A stretch of 64,000 nucleotides of DNA from Lutispora sp041687175 (lineage in GTDB: Bacteria > Bacillota > Clostridia > Lutisporales > Lutisporaceae). The notes under the pieces were generated by a model, which was given only the letters and a program-made list of their open reading frames with translations, was not told where the DNA came from and did no database searches. A program made the translations under genes and the position numbers. This document shows positions 60,939 to 64,000 of the stretch, in pieces (positions within the stretch are counted from its first letter, which is position 1; each line of letters begins with the position of its first letter). The stretch is taken from assembly GCF_041687175.1 (NCBI RefSeq), contig NZ_JAWLCK010000003.1:1-64000 (forward strand), in the 5' to 3' direction.

Positions 60939-62048
60939 ATGTTTGAGATAAAGGGCAAATATAATAATGCAATTGTATATACTGTTAATCTGGAACCTGG
61001 AGCTGCTGAACAGATTAAGGCTCTATGCGATCAGGAATTTGTGAAGAACAGCAAAATCCGTATAATGCCTGATGTTCACAGCGGAATAGGTTGTACTATT
61101 GGGACTACCATGACCATTGAGGATAAAGTGGTTCCTAATCTTGTAGGTGTTGACATTGGTTGCGGCATGGAGGTCGTAAAGCTTGAAAATAGTCGTATTG
61201 AACTTCAGAAACTTGACAAGCTAATTTATAACAAAATACCATGTGGGTTTAGCATAAGAGATAAGGAGCACAGATTTAATGATGAAATAGACCTGAACCA
61301 GCTTAAGTGCAAGGATAAAGTCAATTTAAAAAGAGCAAGGCTCAGTATCGGTACACTAGGGGGAGGAAACCATTTTATAGAAGTAGATAAGGATAGTGAA
61401 GGCAGTCTATACTTGGTCATTCATTCCGGCAGCCGACATTTAGGTAAAGAGGTGGCAAGTCTTTACCAGGAAGAAGCCTATAAATCATTAAACAAGTACT
61501 CAAAATCAGATATACCTAAAGCTTTAGCCTATGTTGCAGGAGAGCTTTTTGATGATTATATCCATGATATGAAAATAGTTCAAAGGTTTGCTGACCTGAA
61601 CCGAAAAGCCATGGCCCAGGAAATAATAAAAGGTATGAAGCTTAAGGTTGCATCAAGCTTTACAACTATTCACAACTATATAGATACAGAAAACATGATT
61701 TTGAGGAAAGGTGCCGTATCTGCACAAAGAGGCGAGATTCTATTGATACCAATAAATATGAGAGATGGAAGCTTAATTTGCATAGGTAAAGGAAATCCGG
61801 AATGGAATTTTTCAGCACCCCATGGAGCAGGTCGGATTATGAGCCGAAGACAAGCTAAGAGTTCTCTTACTCTGACTCAATTTAAAGAGACTATGAAAGA
61901 CATATATACCACATCTGTAAACAAGGATACTCTGGACGAATGTCCTCTGGCCTATAAGCCTATGGAAGAGATAGTTGACAATATAGGCGATACGGTAGAA
62001 ATTATAGATAATATAAAGCCTATATATAATTTTAAGGCAGCAGAATAA
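60939..62048 (+). CDS. rtcB: RtcB-family RNA ligase
   Basis: 369 residues. It joins 2',3'-cyclic-phosphate or 3'-phosphate RNA ends to 5'-OH ends with GTP and Mn2+. Motifs: MPDVHSGIGCTIGTT, GVDIGCGM (metal Cys), GTLGGGNHFIEV, HSGSRHLG, HNYID, RKGAVSA and PHGAGR, whose His is the guanylylation site. ATG 60939 follows GAAAGGA; upstream in-frame ATGs lack sites. This is the shorter bacterial form. No RtcA, RtcR or PrfH gene is adjacent. Confidence 0.93.
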   Translation: MFEIKGKYNNAIVYTVNLEPGAAEQIKALCDQEFVKNSKIRIMPDVHSGIGCTIGTTMTIEDKVVPNLVGVDIGCGMEVVKLENSRIELQKLDKLIYNKIPCGFSIRDKEHRFNDEIDLNQLKCKDKVNLKRARLSIGTLGGGNHFIEVDKDSEGSLYLVIHSGSRHLGKEVASLYQEEAYKSLNKYSKSDIPKALAYVAGELFDDYIHDMKIVQRFADLNRKAMAQEIIKGMKLKVASSFTTIHNYIDTENMILRKGAVSAQRGEILLIPINMRDGSLICIGKGNPEWNFSAPHGAGRIMSRRQAKSSLTLTQFKETMKDIYTTSVNKDTLDECPLAYKPMEEIVDNIGDTVEIIDNIKPIYNFKAAE

Positions 62049-62114
62049 AGGGTTGTAATTAACATAATACTATGTTTTGCTATATAAAAATGAGAGAAAC
62101 AAGGAGGAATATAA

Positions 62115-63275
62115 ATGAATTTTGATGCATTGATAGACAGAAGAAATACTGATTGCATTAAATGGGATGGATTAAAAGAAGCTTATGGACGAGATGATAT
62201 CTTACCTCTTTGGATTGCAGATATGGATTTCGTATCCAGCCCAAAGATAATAGAAGCAATGATAGGTAGAGCCAATCATGGAGTTTTTGGTTATCCTTTG
62301 GCTTCAGCCAAGATATTTGAACCCTTTATAGAATGGAATAAAAGGAGAAACAACCTGAACATAGACCAGGAATGGATACTTACCTGCCCTGGAGTTGTAA
62401 CTGCATTTACCCTTGGTATACATGCCTATACAAAAGAGGGTGATAAGGTTATGATACAGACTCCAGTTTACCCTCCTTTTCACTCCAGTGTGAAAAATAA
62501 CAACAGAATCATGATAGAAAATGAGCTAATCGAAAAAGAAGGTTATTACACCATAGATTTTGAAGACTTTGAAAAAAAGATAAGGGAAAACAATATAAAG
62601 CTGTTTATACTGTGCAATCCCCATAACCCGGTGGGAAGAGTCTGGAGAAAAGAAGAACTGGAGAAGATGGCGGAAATATGTCTCAAATATGATGTAAAAA
62701 TATTTTCTGACGAGATACATTCTGATCTCATATTAAAAGGCTATAAGTTCAATTCTATTCTGTCCTTGGACGAAAAATACAAAAAGATTATAATCGCAGC
62801 CACAGCTCCTAGTAAAACCTTCAATATAGCAGGTCTTACTTCTTCCATGGTGCTGATACCTGATGAGGATATGAGGGAGGTATATAGTAAAGTCAGCCAA
62901 AGCTTGAGTATAGGATTGCTTAATATATTTGGACTTACGGCAATAGAAGCGGCATATAAGCATGGAGAAGAATGGCTGGAGGAAGTAATGAGTTATATAG
63001 AAGATAATTTTGATTACATGATAAGTTTCATAAAAGAAAACATGCCCAATGTTAAATGTAGGAAACCGGAGGCAACATACTTAGGATGGTTGGACTTCAG
63101 GAAAATATTTACAAAGCAGGATGAGCTGGATGATTTTTTAATAAATAGAGCTAAGGTGGCATTAAATAGTGGAATAACCTTTGGAAAGAAAGGAGAAGGG
63201 TTTGTAAGAATAAACCTGGGATGCCCAAGAACCATATTGGAGGAAGCCCTCAAAAGAATCAAAAATGCACTATAG
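62115..63275 (+). CDS. PatB/MalY-family PLP-dependent C-S lyase
   Basis: 386 residues, aminotransferase fold type I. Opening RRNTDCIKWDGLKEAYGRDDILPLWIADMDF is diagnostic for PatB/MalY (cystathionine beta-lyase-like). PLP-lysine lies in APSKTFNIAGL, with HNPVGRVW (Asn/Pro) and SDEIHSDL. It cleaves cystathionine or cysteine S-conjugates to pyruvate, ammonia and a thiol. AAGGAGG upstream of the ATG. Confidence 0.92.
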   Translation: MNFDALIDRRNTDCIKWDGLKEAYGRDDILPLWIADMDFVSSPKIIEAMIGRANHGVFGYPLASAKIFEPFIEWNKRRNNLNIDQEWILTCPGVVTAFTLGIHAYTKEGDKVMIQTPVYPPFHSSVKNNNRIMIENELIEKEGYYTIDFEDFEKKIRENNIKLFILCNPHNPVGRVWRKEELEKMAEICLKYDVKIFSDEIHSDLILKGYKFNSILSLDEKYKKIIIAATAPSKTFNIAGLTSSMVLIPDEDMREVYSKVSQSLSIGLLNIFGLTAIEAAYKHGEEWLEEVMSYIEDNFDYMISFIKENMPNVKCRKPEATYLGWLDFRKIFTKQDELDDFLINRAKVALNSGITFGKKGEGFVRINLGCPRTILEEALKRIKNAL

Positions 63276-63371
63276 GGTCCAATATATCTAGACTATCAGT
63301 GCTATAAAAAGATATAATTGATATGGCTAAATTTTTCGATGTAAATAAAGAGGAAGAGGGCGAGAAACTTC

Positions 63372-64000
63372 ATGGGAACACATATTGGAGAAATAGCTGC
63401 TCTGCTTACAGCAATATGCTGGACGCTTAATGCAGTTGCCTTTGAGTCTGCAGGTAAAAAGGTAGGCTCCTTGTCGGTGAATTATATAAGATTATTTATA
63501 GCTTTCTTTTTACTAAGCATATGTTCCTTTGTTACAAGGGGGTTAGCTTTTCCCACTGACGCAACGGGGCATACCTGGTTTTGGCTTTTAATATCAGGTT
63601 TGATGGGTTTTGTTTTAGGAGATATGTTTCTTTTTCAAGCCTATGTGGAAATTGGTTCAAGGATATCCTTGCTTATTATGTCAGCAGCACCTCCAATAAC
63701 TGCATTAGTGGGATTTTTAATTATGGGAGAAAGGATTTCACTTCTGGGCTTAGTTGGAATGTTTACCACCATGGTGGGTATATGCGTTGTAATATTAAGC
63801 AGGAATCCTGCAGAGAATAAAGTTCAGTTCAATCGTCCGGTAAGAGGACTTGTATATGCTTGCTTAGGAGCATTAGGACAAGCTTTTGGTCTTATACTCA
63901 GCAAACATGGTATGGGATCCTATCATCCCTTTGCAGCTACACAGATAAGGCTCATTGCTGCATTCATAGGATTTACGATTATTATAACAGTTAGACATAA
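63372..64000 (+). CDS. EamA/DMT-family transporter, 3' partial
   Basis: 209 codons to the right edge with no stop, so the gene continues outside. The opening is MGTHIGEIAALLTAICWTLNAVAFESAGKK and six or more TM segments are visible. GLMGFVLGDMFLFQAYVEIGSRISLLIMSAAPPITALVGFLIMGE is the characteristic end of the first EamA repeat. The second repeat starts at GLVYACLGALGQAFGLILSKHGM. Drug/metabolite transporter superfamily; substrate unknown. GAGGG lies 11 bases before ATG 63372. Confidence 0.88.
   Translation, partial: MGTHIGEIAALLTAICWTLNAVAFESAGKKVGSLSVNYIRLFIAFFLLSICSFVTRGLAFPTDATGHTWFWLLISGLMGFVLGDMFLFQAYVEIGSRISLLIMSAAPPITALVGFLIMGERISLLGLVGMFTTMVGICVVILSRNPAENKVQFNRPVRGLVYACLGALGQAFGLILSKHGMGSYHPFAATQIRLIAAFIGFTIIITVRH

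Noticed and set aside
63581..63820. Alternative short frame near the right edge
   Set aside because: It lies inside the EamA transporter gene in another frame and has no family features.
1..64000. CRISPR arrays, transposases, prophage genes and tRNA/rRNA genes
   Set aside because: Looked for and not seen; the region reads as ordinary chromosome with many small transcription units.

Overview
The window is A+T-rich chromosomal DNA of an anaerobic, endospore-forming member of the Clostridia. A gerA-type germination operon, clostridial family II pyrophosphatase architecture, an AOR-type oxidoreductase with ferredoxin and NuoEFG-like subunits, strong GGAGG ribosome binding sites and frequent TTG/GTG starts all point that way. 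A Tissierellia-like lineage is possible, but this is inference. A run of 100 Ns shows a draft scaffold. No insertion sequences, prophage, CRISPR arrays, tRNA or rRNA genes were seen.

Layout. 1-8 kb: the 3' part of a CBS/DRTGG pyrophosphatase, two membrane chemoreceptors, then a reverse-strand pair, VanY-type D,D-carboxypeptidase and D-serine ammonia-lyase. 8-14.3 kb: a RelA/SpoT-type alarmone synthetase, a three-subunit molybdenum hydroxylase operon and a BaiN/HI0933-like flavoprotein. 14.4-19.5 kb: TetR regulator, membrane-fusion protein and RND pump. 19.5-22.5 kb: an unusual soluble chemoreceptor fused to a Rossmann domain, and a PAS histidine kinase. 22.6-29.6 kb: a GntR/YtrA-type ABC operon, then a NatA-like ABC exporter with two permeases and a NarL-type two-component system. 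29.6-30.3 kb: a cation diffusion facilitator cut by the assembly gap. 30.3-37.9 kb (reverse): gerAB, a small membrane protein, gerAC, gerAA, then a heterodimeric ABC exporter. 38-42.8 kb: an Fpg/Nei-like protein, DUF975 protein, a GNAT acetyltransferase behind a structured RNA leader, AzlC/AzlD and an unrecognised protein.

42.9-48.8 kb (reverse) is the most interesting part. It is an operon of polyferredoxin, aldehyde:ferredoxin oxidoreductase-type tungsten/molybdenum enzyme, MoaD-like protein, and NuoE-, NuoF- and NuoG-N-like subunits. Its leader looks like a Moco/Tuco (molybdenum/tungsten cofactor) riboswitch joined to a transcription terminator. The gene set suggests an AOR coupled to a flavin-based, possibly electron-bifurcating NADH module, under cofactor-responsive control.

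49-64 kb holds single genes and short clusters: two GNATs, a Nudix hydrolase, a probable alpha/alpha-toroid protein, Ndk, a DEDDh exonuclease, an S66 peptidase, membrane proteins, VanW, a LysE exporter, a LUD-domain protein, a MATE pump, a broken surface-protein gene, a GlpM-like protein, RtcB, a PatB/MalY C-S lyase and the 5' part of an EamA transporter that runs off the window.
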